DNA of 64,000 nt from Burkholderiales bacterium (GTDB lineage: Bacteria > Pseudomonadota > Gammaproteobacteria > Burkholderiales > Burkholderiaceae_E). A program made the position numbers and the translations under genes. This document shows positions 42,795 through 50,886 of this stretch, piece by piece. The stretch's first letter is position 1, and each line of letters begins with the position of its first letter. The stretch spans positions 1-64,000 of the forward strand of contig JADCHE010000077.1 in assembly GCA_020248665.1 (NCBI GenBank), in the 5' to 3' direction. The notes under the pieces are model-generated. The model saw nothing but the letters and a program-made list of their open reading frames with translations. It had not been told where the DNA came from and did not search any database.

Positions 42795-43623
42795 CGGGGG
42801 CCGGAGGCGGCGCGTCGAGCTCGAGCGCGTCGCTCGCCACCCGCACGAACGCGCGCGCGGCGGCGTCGAAGTCCCAGCGCTCGACGACGCAGCGGCGCGG
42901 CGTGGCACGCGCCCTCCAGCGGATCAGGTTCACCGAGTTGCCCGCCTCGTGGCGCACGCGCCGCGACACCGCGGTGCCCGCCTGCACCGCCCACGCGCGG
43001 CGCGCGAGGCCGTCGATCGAGCCGTGCAGCGGCGCGACGTAGGGCAGGTGGATGTGTCCGCCGAGCACCAGGTCCGCGCCGGCCTCGACCCAGCGGCGCA
43101 CCGCGGCCTCGGCGCCGTGCAGCCGGTCGTGCGCGTCCTGCGCGCGCACCGTCAGCACCGGCTGGTGGGTGACGACGAGCCGCAGCTGGTCGGGCGTCGC
43201 CGCGCGCAGCCGGCGCGCGACGCGCTCGGCCTGCGCGGCCGACACCTCGCCGTCGACGTGGCGCATCCGCCGCGTGGTGTTCACCGCGACCACGAGCAGC
43301 GACGGGCTGGCGTGGACCGGCTCGAGCACCGGGCCGAACGCACGCCGGAAGCCCGACCACGGCCGCAGCAGACGCGACGCGACGTCGAACAGCGGGATGT
43401 CGTGGTTGCCGGGAATGACGACCGTCGCCGCGACTCCGAGCCGCGCGACGAACGCGCGCGCGGCCTCGAACTGCGTCGCGCGCGCGCGCTGCGTCACGTC
43501 GCCCGAGACGACGAGCAGCGTCGGCGCCTGCGCGCGCACCCAGTCGACGAGCACCTCGACCACTTCGGGCCGCTCGGTGCCGAAGTGCGGGTCCGAGACC
43601 TGGACGACGACGTCGTCGCTCAT
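42775..43623 (-). CDS. Calcineurin-like metallophosphoesterase
   Basis: 282 residues. Metal motifs in order: VSDPHFG, SGDVTQRA, IPGNHD, TH (LVVTHQPV) and GGHIHLPY. Probably hydrolyses a phosphodiester or pyrophosphate; UDP-sugar or cyclic-nucleotide types share the layout. Its ATG overlaps the stop of the upstream lipid-kinase-like gene (ATGA at 43620-43623), so the two are translationally coupled. Lipid-linked phosphate metabolism is a reasonable guess. Confidence 0.88.
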   Translation of the reverse strand: MSDDVVVQVSDPHFGTERPEVVEVLVDWVRAQAPTLLVVSGDVTQRARATQFEAARAFVARLGVAATVVIPGNHDIPLFDVASRLLRPWSGFRRAFGPVLEPVHASPSLLVVAVNTTRRMRHVDGEVSAAQAERVARRLRAATPDQLRLVVTHQPVLTVRAQDAHDRLHGAEAAVRRWVEAGADLVLGGHIHLPYVAPLHGSIDGLARRAWAVQAGTAVSRRVRHEAGNSVNLIRWRARATPRRCVVERWDFDAAARAFVRVASDALELDAPPPAPVSEATA

Positions 43624-44537
43624 CGCACCTCGACCGCGTCCTCGGGCGCGGGCACCAGCAGCCGCAGCGGCTCGGGGTCGACCTCGATGCGCAGCGGCAC
43701 CGGCAGGCGCAGCACCTCGCCGTCGGTCGCGACGCGGATGCGCGTGCGCCGGCCCAGCCGCGACGGCCGCACGACCAGCCGCTCGACGTCGAGCCGGACG
43801 AGCGGCGAGGCCTCGCCCAGGCCGCCGACCGCGCCGCGCAGCGCGAGCCACAGCAGCCGCAGCCCGCCGTAGGGCGGCACGACGATCGCGGCGAGCCGCC
43901 CGTCGCCGATCGAGTCGTCCACCTCCATGCCGAGGCGTTCGAGCTGCAGCGGGTTGTTGCCGACGAAGAGCGTCGAGGTGCGCACCGTGCGCGTCGCGCC
44001 GCCGGTCGTCAGCTCGAGCCGCAGCGGCCGCACGCCGCGCGCGAGCGTCGCGAGCGCGGCGAGCAGCGCGACCGGGCGGCTGCGGCCCCAGCGCCGCTTC
44101 CAGGCCTCGCGGTCCTCGAGCAGGTTCGGGTACAGGCCGACGCTCGCGTTGACGAGGAAGACGCGCCCGCCGACGCGGCCGACGCGGATCGGCACGGGCC
44201 GTGCGCGCAGCAGCGCGCGCGCGGCGGCCTCGGGCTCGGTCGGCACGCCGTGCGCGCGGCCGAAGTAGTTGAACGTGCCCTGCGGCAACAGCCCGAGCGG
44301 CCGGCCGCTGCCGAGCACCTGCTGCGCGACCGCGTTGATCGTGCCGTCGCCGCCGGCCGCGACCACCGCGCCGCCGCGCTCGAGCGCACGGCGCACCGCG
44401 TCGCGCGCGACCTCGGTCAGCGCCGACGGCTCGGGCGCCTCGAGCAGCAGGTGCTCGCGTCCCGCGTCGCGCAGCACCGCGACGACGGCGTCGCGCCGCG
44501 CCTCGGCGTCGAGCCGCCCGGAGGCGGCGTTCATCAC
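43620..44537 (-). CDS. Diacylglycerol kinase/lipid kinase-like protein
   Basis: 305 residues. The DAGK catalytic domain has the nucleotide motif AAGGDGTINAVAQQV, GLLPQGTFNYFGR and FLVNASVGLYP. Phosphorylates a diacylglycerol or related lipid. The annotated GTG at 44537 lacks a ribosome binding site. The reading frame continues upstream through sequence that still looks family-like (APDLPLFVV), and a strong GGGAGGG stands just before an ATC codon at about 44573. The true start may therefore be further upstream and non-standard. Confidence 0.85.
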   Translation of the reverse strand: MMNAASGRLDAEARRDAVVAVLRDAGREHLLLEAPEPSALTEVARDAVRRALERGGAVVAAGGDGTINAVAQQVLGSGRPLGLLPQGTFNYFGRAHGVPTEPEAAARALLRARPVPIRVGRVGGRVFLVNASVGLYPNLLEDREAWKRRWGRSRPVALLAALATLARGVRPLRLELTTGGATRTVRTSTLFVGNNPLQLERLGMEVDDSIGDGRLAAIVVPPYGGLRLLWLALRGAVGGLGEASPLVRLDVERLVVRPSRLGRRTRIRVATDGEVLRLPVPLRIEVDPEPLRLLVPAPEDAVEVR

Positions 44538-44711
44538 GACGAACAGCGGCAGGTCGGGCGCGTCGACGATGTCCCTCCCGGGGCGTGTGGGGGTGCTCCG
44601 GCACGCTGCGGGGGCCTGTGCGCCGGCGAGGCAGGACGCCGGCGGGTCCGGCGGCGGGAGCGGCCCGCGATCCGCGGGTCGGGCAGGCCGGCGTGGTCCT
44701 GACAGCCGGGC

Positions 44712-44864
44712 TCAGCGCGGCTCGGTCTCGTCGCCGTCGGCGCGTGCGGCGCGGCGGGCGAGCGCGTCGTCGGCGACCGCGCCGAGCACGACGCCGATCG
44801 CGCCGGCACCGAGGCCGGCCGCGAGCGCACCGAGGGTCGCCGCCAGGAAGAGCGTGTCGAACAT
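44712..44864 (-). CDS. Small single-span membrane protein
   Basis: 50 residues: one Gly/Ala-rich hydrophobic segment (about 5-32, TLGALAAGLGAGAIGVVLGA) and a charged tail ending DETEPR. AGGGA lies upstream of the ATG at 44864. The Gly spacing suits helix packing. No known family. It sits between the lipid-kinase gene and the riboswitch. Confidence 0.5.
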   Translation of the reverse strand: MFDTLFLAATLGALAAGLGAGAIGVVLGAVADDALARRAARADGDETEPR

Positions 44865-45010
44865 GAGGCATCCCTGGAGAAGGTGGAGGGCGCGCGGCTC
44901 GTCGAAGCCTGGCCACGCTGTCGCCCCGAGGACGAGGCACGGTCCGTGCCCGCGCCCCGCGCGGGACGGCACGCCGCTTTCGTGTCGGCACGCGGCGGTG
45001 GTACGCTCGC

Positions 45011-45219
45011 GCTCGTTGGTGCCCGACCGGCTGTTCTTGGCCGGAAGGGGTAAACGGGAAGCAGGAAGGCGATGCCGCGCCGCGGCGAGCCCAACCTGCG
45101 CTGCCCCCGCAACGGTAAGCGGACGGGGTGCCACAGGCACCCCCGCTCGTGCACGCTGCCACTGGAGCCCGCGCTCCGGGAAGGCCGCACGGGTCGCTCC
45201 GCCAGCCCGGATACCGGCC
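45011..45219 (+). promoter_or_regulatory. Cobalamin riboswitch
   Basis: Contains the conserved blocks of the adenosylcobalamin aptamer in order: TTGGTGCCCG near 45016, the GGGAAGCAGG element near 45055, the B12 box core GCTGCCCCCGCAAC near 45101, TGCCACTGG near 45157, GCTCCGGGAAGGC near 45173, and a 3' CCGCCAGCCCGGATACCGGCC. It ends about 86 bases before btuB and should shut off the uptake genes when cobalamin is plentiful. Confidence 0.93.
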
Positions 45220-45226
45220 AACGGGT

Positions 45227-45279
45227 GGTGCACGGCGCGAGCCGTGCACCGTATTGCCCGGGCCAGCGGGGAAGCTGGC
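45227..45279 (+). promoter_or_regulatory. Riboswitch expression platform: two hairpins before btuB
   Basis: A perfect 10-bp stem with a GCGA tetraloop (45227-45236 with 45241-45250) is followed by GCCAGC/GCTGGC (45262-45267 with 45274-45279). The second hairpin ends about 12 bases before the GGAG ribosome binding site. No T-run follows either, so control is more likely translational than by intrinsic termination. Confidence 0.5.
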
Positions 45280-45305
45280 GCGGGCGGGTTCCGGAGATCC
45301 CGTCC

Positions 45306-47234
45306 ATGTCCGATCCGATCCGCTGCGGCCGTCGGCACGCCTCGCGCGCGCCCGCCCGGCGAACCCCGTTCGTCCTCTCGCCGCTCGCGGCGTCCCTCGC
45401 CTCGGGCGCCGCCGCCGGCCTCGCGCTCGTCGCGGCGCCCGTCGCCGCGCAGCCCGCGGCCGTGGCCCCGTCCCCGCTCGAGCAGGTCACCGTGACCGCG
45501 ACCCGCACGCCGACGCGCGTGTCGGACGCGGTCGCCGAGGTCACCGTGATCGAGCGCGAGGACCTCGAGCGCGCGACCGGCCGCACGCTCGCCGAAACGC
45601 TCGCCCGCCAGCCGGGCCTGCAGGTCAGCTCGAACGGCGGGCTCGGCAAGACCTCGGGCGTGTTCATCCGCGGCCTCGAGGCGCGGCACACGCTGCTGCT
45701 CGTCGACGGCGTGCGCCTCGGCTCGGCGACTGTCGGCACGCCCTCGTTCGACAACCTGCCGCTGCCCGCCATCGACCGCATCGAGATCGTCCGCGGCCCG
45801 CTGTCCTCGGTGTACGGCAGCGAGGCGGTCGGCGGCGTCGTTCAGGTCTTCACGCGGCGCGGCGAGCCGGGCCTCGTGCCTAACGCGTTCGCCACCGTCG
45901 GCACCAACCGCTTCGCGCAGCTCGGCGGCGGCCTCGCCTTCGGCAGCGGCGCGTTCGACGGCGCGTTCCAGTTCGTCAACACCGGCACGAAGGGCTTCTC
46001 GGCGACCAACCCGAACGCCCGCTTCGGGAACTACAACCCCGACGCGGACGGCTTCCAGCAGAACGCCGGCAGCTTCCGGCTCGGCTGGCAGCTGAACCGC
46101 GACTGGCGCGTCGAGGGCTTCGCGCTCGAGTCGCAGGGCGAGACGCAGTACGACGACGGCCCGGGCGCCGACTCGCGCGCGAAGCTGAAGAACGGCGTGC
46201 AGTCGCTCGCGGTGTCCGGACGCGTGACCGACGGCTGGCGCACGCGGCTGAGCTACGGCCGCTCCACGGACGTCTACGACACGCTCCAGACCGCGAGCGC
46301 GTTCACGCCGCTCGGCGCGACGAAGACCGAGCAGACGCAGCTCGGCTGGGAGAACACCTTCGCGACGCCGGTGGGCCGGCTGCTCGCGCTGGTCGAGCGG
46401 ATCGAGCAGCGCGTCGCGCGGCCCGGCCAGCCGTACAGCGTCGGCGACCGGACGATCGACGCGATCGGCCTCGGCCTCGCCGGCGAGGCGGGCCGCCACG
46501 CGTGGCAGGGCGGCGTGCGGCACGACGACAACTCGCAGTTCGGCGGCCAGACCACCGGCAGCCTCGGCTACGGCTACGCGCTCACGCCCACGCTGCGCGC
46601 GGGCGCTTCGTACGGCACCAGCTTCGTCGCGCCGAGCTTCAACCAGCTGTACTTCCCCGGCTTCGGCACGCCGACGCTGCAGCCCGAGGAAGGCAAGCAC
46701 GGCGAGCTGAGCCTGCGCTGGACCTCGGGCACGCAGACGCTGCGCGGCGCGTGGGTCGACAACCGGATCCGCTCGTACATCCCGAGCGGGCCGCTGCCGG
46801 TCAACGTGCCCAGCACGCGGATCGACGGGCTGGTGCTGTCGTGGGAGGGTCGCTGGACGGGGCTGGTCGCGGGCGCGTCGTACGAGCACCTCGACCCTCG
46901 CAACACCACCGACGGACCGAACTTCGGCAAGCAGCTGGTGCGCCGCGCGAAGGACGCGTTCAGGATGAGCGCCGACTGGAGCGTCGGCCAGTACAGCGTC
47001 GGCGGCACGCTGTCGGCGTTCTCGGAGCGCTTCGAGGATGCGGCCAACACGCTGCGGATGGGCGGCTTCACGACGCTCGACCTGCGTGCCGACTGGCGCT
47101 ACGACCGCGAGTGGGTCGCGGGCGTGCGCGTCAACAACCTCGCCGGCAAGGTCTACGAGACCGCGTACGGCTTCAACCAGCCGGGCCGCGAGATGTTCGT
47201 GACGCTGCGCTGGGCGCCGCAGGCGAAGCGGTGA
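45306..47234 (+). CDS. btuB: TonB-dependent cobalamin receptor BtuB
   Basis: 642 residues. Long N-terminal signal (ending APVAAQP), TonB box EQVTVTATR, plug domain (about 60-170) with LARQPGLQVSSNGGLGKTSG and RIEIVRGPLSSVYGSEAVGG. The 22-strand barrel ends AYGFNQPGREMFVTLRW. Imports cobalamin or cobinamide across the outer membrane using TonB energy. Placed directly after a cobalamin riboswitch and before btuF-btuC-btuD, so the assignment is firm. GGAG lies ten bases before the ATG. Confidence 0.94.
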   Translation: MSDPIRCGRRHASRAPARRTPFVLSPLAASLASGAAAGLALVAAPVAAQPAAVAPSPLEQVTVTATRTPTRVSDAVAEVTVIEREDLERATGRTLAETLARQPGLQVSSNGGLGKTSGVFIRGLEARHTLLLVDGVRLGSATVGTPSFDNLPLPAIDRIEIVRGPLSSVYGSEAVGGVVQVFTRRGEPGLVPNAFATVGTNRFAQLGGGLAFGSGAFDGAFQFVNTGTKGFSATNPNARFGNYNPDADGFQQNAGSFRLGWQLNRDWRVEGFALESQGETQYDDGPGADSRAKLKNGVQSLAVSGRVTDGWRTRLSYGRSTDVYDTLQTASAFTPLGATKTEQTQLGWENTFATPVGRLLALVERIEQRVARPGQPYSVGDRTIDAIGLGLAGEAGRHAWQGGVRHDDNSQFGGQTTGSLGYGYALTPTLRAGASYGTSFVAPSFNQLYFPGFGTPTLQPEEGKHGELSLRWTSGTQTLRGAWVDNRIRSYIPSGPLPVNVPSTRIDGLVLSWEGRWTGLVAGASYEHLDPRNTTDGPNFGKQLVRRAKDAFRMSADWSVGQYSVGGTLSAFSERFEDAANTLRMGGFTTLDLRADWRYDREWVAGVRVNNLAGKVYETAYGFNQPGREMFVTLRWAPQAKR

Positions 47235-48262
47235 GCATCGGGCGCGCGGGCGGACGGACGGCGCGCCGGGCGCGCGTCGGGTTCGCCGCGTGCGTGCCCG
47301 GGGTCGGGCCGGCGCGTCGGCTCGGTCTGCGCGCCGGGCTCGCGATCGTGCTCGGGCTCGCCATCGCGGCCCCTGCGCTCGCGGCGCCTGCGCCGCAGCG
47401 CGCCGCAGGCACCGGCGCGAGCGTCGAGCGCTCCGGCCCGATCGCGATCGTCGACGACCGCGGCCGCACCGTGACGCTCGCCGCGCCCGCGCGGCGCATC
47501 GTGTCGCTGCTGCCGTCGAGCACCGAGTCGGTCTGCGCGCTCGGTGCGTGCGACCGGCTGGTCGGCGTGGACCGCTGGTCGGACTTCCCGCCGCAGGCCG
47601 CGGCGCTGCCGCGCGTCGGCGGGCTCGAGGACACCGCCATCGAGCGGATCGTCGCGCTCAAGCCCGACCTGGTGCTCGCCGCCGCGTCGACGCGCGCGAT
47701 CGACCGGCTCGAGTCGCTCGGCCTCGTCGTGCTCGCGCTCGAGCCGAAGGGCTTCGGGGACACACGGCGCGTGCTCGAGTCGATCGCGCGTGCGATCGGC
47801 GCACCGGGCGAGGGCGACGCGCTGTGGCGCGGGATCGAGGCGCGGATCGACGCGGCCGGCGCGCGCGTGCCGGCGTCGCTGCGCGGCGCGAGCGTCTACT
47901 TCGAGGTGTCCGAGACGCCGCACGCGGCCGGCGAGGCCTCGTTCGTGGGCGAGACGCTGGCGCGGCTCGGGCTGCGCAACGTGGTGCCCGCCGCGCTCGG
48001 GCCGTTCCCGCAGCTCAATCCCGAGTTCGTCGTGCGCGCCGCGCCCGAGCTGGTCATCGGCGGCGCACGCAACGTCGCGTCGATGCCGGGCCGCCCCGGC
48101 TGGAGCGCGATCCCCGCGCTGCGCGAGCGACGCACCTGCGCGCTCGAGCCGGCGCGCTACGCGTTCGTCGTGCGCCCCGGCCCGCGCCTCGGCGAGGCTG
48201 CCGAGGCGATCGCCGACTGCCTCGCCGCGCTCGGCCGCCCGGTCGCGGACGCGCGGCGCTGA
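47231..48262 (+). CDS. btuF: Cobalamin-binding periplasmic protein BtuF
   Basis: 343 residues. An Arg-rich N-terminus and a hydrophobic signal (about 30-50) precede the BtuF-type binding fold: RIVSLLPSSTESVCALGAC, LVGVDRWSDFPP, KPDLVLAAAST and a long connecting helix. Delivers cobalamin to BtuCD. The GTG start is inside btuB's stop (GTGA at 47231-47234), a sign of translational coupling. Confidence 0.9.
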   Translation: MSIGRAGGRTARRARVGFAACVPGVGPARRLGLRAGLAIVLGLAIAAPALAAPAPQRAAGTGASVERSGPIAIVDDRGRTVTLAAPARRIVSLLPSSTESVCALGACDRLVGVDRWSDFPPQAAALPRVGGLEDTAIERIVALKPDLVLAAASTRAIDRLESLGLVVLALEPKGFGDTRRVLESIARAIGAPGEGDALWRGIEARIDAAGARVPASLRGASVYFEVSETPHAAGEASFVGETLARLGLRNVVPAALGPFPQLNPEFVVRAAPELVIGGARNVASMPGRPGWSAIPALRERRTCALEPARYAFVVRPGPRLGEAAEAIADCLAALGRPVADARR

Positions 48263-48273
48263 CGGAGCCCGCG

Positions 48274-49290
48274 GTGCCGGCGCCCGCCTCCGCGAGCCCC
48301 GCGCGTGCGAACGGCGCGATGCGCCTCGCCGCGGCGCTCGCGCTCGCCGCGGCCGCGCTCGCGCTCGCGGGCCTCGCCGCCGGCGCCGAAGGCTGGTCGC
48401 TCGCGTGGCGCGAGGAGTGGCCGCTGGTCGCCGGCATCCGCGCGCCGCGCACGCTCGGCGCGCTGCTCGCCGGCGCGTGCCTCGGGCTCGCCGGCGCGAT
48501 CGCGCAGGGCCTGTTCCGCAACCCGCTCGCCGACCCGTACCTGCTCGGCTCGGCCGCGGGCGCGGGTCTCGGCGTCACCGCGGTGCTGGTCGCGGGCGGG
48601 CTCGCCGGCACCGGCATCGCGCTCGGCTCGACCGACTGGCTGCCGCGGCTCGGCCTCGTCGGCGCGGCGTTCGCCGGCGCGCTCGCGGGCGTCGCCGCGA
48701 GCGTCGCGCTGTCGGGCGGCGCGGCGCGCCCGCTGGTGCTGCTGCTCGCCGGCGTCGTCGTCGGCGTGCTCGCGGCCGCGCTGTCGGACCTGCTGACCCT
48801 CGCCTCGCCCGAGGCGCTGCGCGGCCGCCAGGCGTTCATGCTCGGCACCACCGGCTTCCTGGGCTGGACGAGCGTCGCGCTTCTCGCCGGCGCGCTCGCG
48901 GTCTGCCTGCCGCTGTCGGTGCGCTTCGCGCGCGCCCTCGACGCGCTGGTGCTCGGCGAGGCGTCGGCCGCGAGCCTCGGGCTCGAGCTGCGCCGGCTGC
49001 GGCTGCTGCTGGTCGCGACGATGGCGCTCGCGACCGGCGCGGCGGTCGCGCAGACCGGCCTGGTCGCGTTCGTCGGCCTCGCAGCGCCCCACCTCGTGCG
49101 GCGCAGCGTCGTGGTCACGCACGGCCCGCTGCTCGCGCTGTCGGCGCTCGCCGGCGCCGTGCTGCTCGCCACCGCCGACGTGCTCGCGCGCGCCGTCGCC
49201 GCGCCGCGCGAGCTGCCGGTCGGGCTGGTCACCGCGGTGATCGGTGGCGCCTACCTGCTCGCGCTGCTGCGGCGGCGCGCGACGCCGTGA
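48274..49290 (+). CDS. btuC: Cobalamin ABC transporter permease BtuC
   Basis: 338 residues, FecCD/BtuC type with about ten membrane segments. Motifs: RAPRTLGALLAGACLGLAGA, NPLADPYLLGSAAGAGLG, and the cytoplasmic loop GLVAFVGLAAPHLVRR that contacts the ATPase. The GTG at 48274 is chosen because GGAG lies seven bases upstream; an ATG at 48319 is possible. It sits 11 bp after btuF. Confidence 0.92.
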   Translation: MPAPASASPARANGAMRLAAALALAAAALALAGLAAGAEGWSLAWREEWPLVAGIRAPRTLGALLAGACLGLAGAIAQGLFRNPLADPYLLGSAAGAGLGVTAVLVAGGLAGTGIALGSTDWLPRLGLVGAAFAGALAGVAASVALSGGAARPLVLLLAGVVVGVLAAALSDLLTLASPEALRGRQAFMLGTTGFLGWTSVALLAGALAVCLPLSVRFARALDALVLGEASAASLGLELRRLRLLLVATMALATGAAVAQTGLVAFVGLAAPHLVRRSVVVTHGPLLALSALAGAVLLATADVLARAVAAPRELPVGLVTAVIGGAYLLALLRRRATP

Positions 49291-50084
49291 GCGCATCCGT
49301 CCCCCCGCGCCTCGAGGCCGACGTGGTCCGCGTCGCGCTCGGCGGCCGCACGGTGCTCGATGGCGTGTCGGTACACCTCGAGGCGGGCCGCTGGACCGCG
49401 ATCGTCGGCCCGAACGGCGCCGGCAAGAGCACGCTGCTGTCGGCGCTCGCCGGGCTGCGCCGCGTCGAGGCCGGCACGGTGCGGCTCGACGGCAGGGCGA
49501 TCGCCGAGTGGCCGGCGCGCGAGCGCGCCCGCCGCGTCGCATGGCTGTCGCAGCACGGCGAGGCCGACGGCGAGCTCGCCGCGCGCGACGTCGTGCTGCT
49601 CGGCCGCCTGCCGCACCACGGCCTGCTCGGCGCCCCCGACGCGGGGGACCTCGCGATCGCCGAGGCCGCGATGCGCGAGACCGAGTGCGACGCGTTCGCG
49701 GCGCGCCGGCTCGGGTCGCTGTCCGGCGGCGAGCGCCAGCGCGTGCTGATCGCGCGCGCGCTCGCGGTCGACGCGCCGGTGCTGCTGCTCGACGAGCCGA
49801 CGACGCACCTCGACGCGCCGCACCAGCGCACGCTGGTGCGCGGCCTGCGCACGCGCGCCGCGGCGGGCGCCGCGGTCGCGACCGTGCTCCACGACCTCGG
49901 CCTCGCGCTCGCGGCCGACCGGCTGCTGGTGCTCGTCGCGGGGCGCGTCGCGGTCGAGGGCCCGCCCGACGACGCGGCGGTGCGCGCGGCGCTCGCGCGC
50001 GCGTTCGGCGACGCGATCCGGATCGTGCGGCTCGAGGCCGACGGCGACGCGCCGGCACGCTGGATCGCGGTGCCGCGCGACTGA
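49287..50084 (+). CDS. btuD: Cobalamin ABC transporter ATP-binding protein BtuD
   Basis: 265 residues. Walker A GPNGAGKSTLL, signature LSGGERQRVLIARAL, Walker B VLLLDEPTTHLD, His switch TVLHDLGLA. Energises BtuC. GTG start in the stop of btuC (GTGA). It completes a four-gene uptake operon under the riboswitch; no cobalamin synthesis genes are in the window, so the operon fits salvage. Confidence 0.92.
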   Translation: MSASVPPRLEADVVRVALGGRTVLDGVSVHLEAGRWTAIVGPNGAGKSTLLSALAGLRRVEAGTVRLDGRAIAEWPARERARRVAWLSQHGEADGELAARDVVLLGRLPHHGLLGAPDAGDLAIAEAAMRETECDAFAARRLGSLSGGERQRVLIARALAVDAPVLLLDEPTTHLDAPHQRTLVRGLRTRAAAGAAVATVLHDLGLALAADRLLVLVAGRVAVEGPPDDAAVRAALARAFGDAIRIVRLEADGDAPARWIAVPRD

Positions 50085-50188
50085 CCTCGACCACGCCCGG
50101 CCCCGCGGGCCGCGCCCTGCGCGCCACGGCGCGCGGCGCGAAGCCCGGGCGTAGACTGGCGCCCATCGAGCACGAGACCTGCATCGGC

Positions 50189-50668
50189 ATGACCGTTCCC
50201 GACCGCTGCGCGACGTTCTGGCGGGCGTTCGCCCGGACCCGGTCGGTCGACCCGACGCCGCGCTTCTTCGAGGCGTTCCACTTCGACGACAACGCATCCG
50301 ACGCGGACGCGCTCGTGGCGCTCGTGCTCGCGGGGCGCAAGCGCGCGACCGCGTCGCTGCTGTGGACCTACGAGGCGACTGGCAAGCGCGTGCCGGCGCC
50401 CGGCGACCTGAGCATCGTCACCGACTTCGCCGGCACGCCGCTGTGCGTGATCGAGACCGACCGGGTCGACGTCGTGCCGCTCGACGCGGTCGACGAGGCG
50501 TTCGCCGCCGACGAGGGCGAAGGCAACGGCTCGCTGGCGTTCTGGCGCCGCGTCCACGATGCGTACTTCGCGCGTGAATGCCAGCGGATCGGGCGCGCGC
50601 CCAGGCCCGACATGCCGGTCGTCTGCGAGCGCTTCGCGATCGTGTTCCCCGACCGTCCCGTCCTCTGA
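50189..50668 (+). CDS. ASCH domain protein
   Basis: 159 residues, PUA-like ASCH fold. Signatures are LVLAGRKRATASLLWTYEATG, PGDLSIVTDFAGTPLCVIET and the central DEAFAADEGEGNGSLAFWRR. ASCH proteins bind RNA or act as small amidohydrolases on modified nucleosides (YqfB type). Same strand as btuD but 104 bp away, so probably separate. A hairpin begins at its stop codon. Confidence 0.85.
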   Translation: MTVPDRCATFWRAFARTRSVDPTPRFFEAFHFDDNASDADALVALVLAGRKRATASLLWTYEATGKRVPAPGDLSIVTDFAGTPLCVIETDRVDVVPLDAVDEAFAADEGEGNGSLAFWRRVHDAYFARECQRIGRAPRPDMPVVCERFAIVFPDRPVL

Positions 50669-50687
50669 CGCCCCGGGCGCGGGGCGT
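50668..50687. terminator. Hairpin at the end of the ASCH gene
   Basis: ACGCCCC at 50668-50674 pairs with GGGGCGT at 50681-50687, loop 6 nt, starting on the last base of the stop codon. No T-run. The following 199 bp to the aminotransferase stop hold no supported gene. Confidence 0.4.
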
Positions 50688-50886
50688 ACGCGGTGGTCGG
50701 GCGCCAGTAGCGCAACGAGGAAGGCCGACAGCCCGCCGAGCGGGCAGGTCGCGATGCGGTTCAAGGGGTGGATGCGCACGACGGCGCGCGGGTTCCGGTC
50801 CGGGAGCCGAGCAGCGGGAAGCGGGCCCCGGCGTGGGCCGCGCGCGGCCTTGCTGGCCCCGGGCGGTCCGGGCGAGCGCGCCCGGC

